From assembly GCF_030405905.1 (NCBI RefSeq), contig NZ_JASATW010000006.1:1-64000 (forward strand): a stretch of DNA of 64,000 nucleotides, in the 5' to 3' direction. Positions 63,761-64,000 of the stretch are shown piece by piece (the stretch's first letter is position 1; each line of letters opens with the position of its first letter). The notes beneath the pieces were generated by a model. The model saw only the letters and a list, made by a program, of their open reading frames with translations, searched no databases and had not been told where the DNA came from. The DNA is from Sphaerothrix gracilis. Lineage in GTDB: Bacteria; Cyanobacteriota; Cyanobacteriia; Phormidesmidales; Phormidesmidaceae. The position numbers were made by a program, and so were the translations under genes.

Positions 63761-64000
63761 ATGGTCACTGAAACAAACGCTAAAACGCTGCTGCGCATTT
63801 TAATTGGGACTGCCTGGATTGACGGTCAGGTGCAGCCAGAGGAGCGCCATCACCTCAACCGCATTGCGGCTGAGCAAGGGCTAGCAGAAGATTCTGAAAT
63901 CAAGCCTTTACTCAACGGCATCGTCAGCGTCACGCCAGAACAGTGCGATCGCTGGGTGCAGCAGTATCTAGGCGATCGCCCAACGGTGGAAGACTGCCAA
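63761..64000 (+). CDS. TerB-like (tellurite-resistance family) protein, 3' end beyond window
   Basis: The frame is open from ATG 63761 to the edge, 80 codons. The N-terminal helices (LLRILIGTAWIDGQVQPEER and HHLNRIAAEQGLAED) resemble the TerB/DjlA family, which has a helical acidic metal-binding fold. The full length is not visible. Confidence 0.65.
   Translation, partial: MVTETNAKTLLRILIGTAWIDGQVQPEERHHLNRIAAEQGLAEDSEIKPLLNGIVSVTPEQCDRWVQQYLGDRPTVEDCQ

Noticed and set aside
1..64000. CRISPR arrays, rRNA genes, integrases or transposases
   Set aside because: No regularly spaced repeats, rRNA-like stretch or recombinase motif was found on either strand.

Overview
The window reads as a chromosomal segment of a filamentous or Leptolyngbya-like cyanobacterium. 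The evidence is the very frequent HIP1 octamer GCGATCGC, psbA genes for the photosystem II D1 protein, a CpcT/CpeT bilin-lyase-like gene, cyanobacterial DUF2605/DUF2973 neighbours, a CyaC-type adenylate cyclase and a threonyl-tRNA synthetase without a TGS domain. The genus is an inference. One run of ten N (48504-48513) marks a scaffold join inside psbA, so the sequence is a draft assembly.

Layout. 1-3604 holds two overlapping minus-strand genes for signalling NTPases: a CHAT-TIR-AAA fusion followed by a membrane-anchored AAA-like protein that runs off the left edge. 3669-7936 is a complete CUT1-type sugar/osmolyte ABC importer. 8091-12218 carries a NUDIX hydrolase, a small lipoprotein, TRAP transporter membrane subunits, a SpoU/TrmH methyltransferase and a GAF protein; tRNA-Gly(TCC) follows. 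12505-17079 is a TonB-like protein plus a large receiver-GAF-kinase-receiver-adenylate cyclase (CyaC-like). 17328-29740 is mostly housekeeping: hisC, tenA, a HAD phosphatase, a MoxR ATPase, ribF, a metallo-beta-lactamase-fold protein, surE, pheS and thrS.

29616-35484 is an accessory, repeat-rich stretch. The 3' end of thrS occurs three times and brackets a methyltransferase gene. It is followed by an orphan nucleotidyltransferase, a probable small RNA with a strong terminator stem, two receiver proteins that lack the phosphoacceptor aspartate, a Crp/Fnr regulator and an M28 peptidase without a normal start codon. 35765-42056 carries RlpA, an AzlCD amino-acid exporter with an AraC regulator, an isochorismatase-like gene that has lost its catalytic centre, and uvrB. 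42162-47449 holds a Uma2 protein, a broken MNT-HEPN pair, a secreted CpcT-like protein and a group of peptidoglycan-active proteins including a DUF4231-GH19 fusion, then a CrcB fluoride channel. 47543-49687 is a chimeric psbA locus: two incomplete psbA copies separated by N and by about 450 bases of unrelated coding-like sequence. 50423-64000 returns to ordinary content: a multi-PAS hybrid kinase, miaA, gyrB, DUF2605/DUF2973, penicillin-binding protein 2, the potADBC polyamine importer and the start of a TerB-like gene.

The most promising unexplained system is at the left edge. A caspase-like CHAT protease, a TIR domain with its catalytic glutamate and a STAND-type ATPase sit in one polypeptide, and the gene overlaps that of a second ATPase of the same family with a transmembrane helix. 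This architecture fits an abortive-infection or cell-death switch. The thrS-flanked island, the candidate small RNA and the DUF4231-GH19 fusion are the next best leads.
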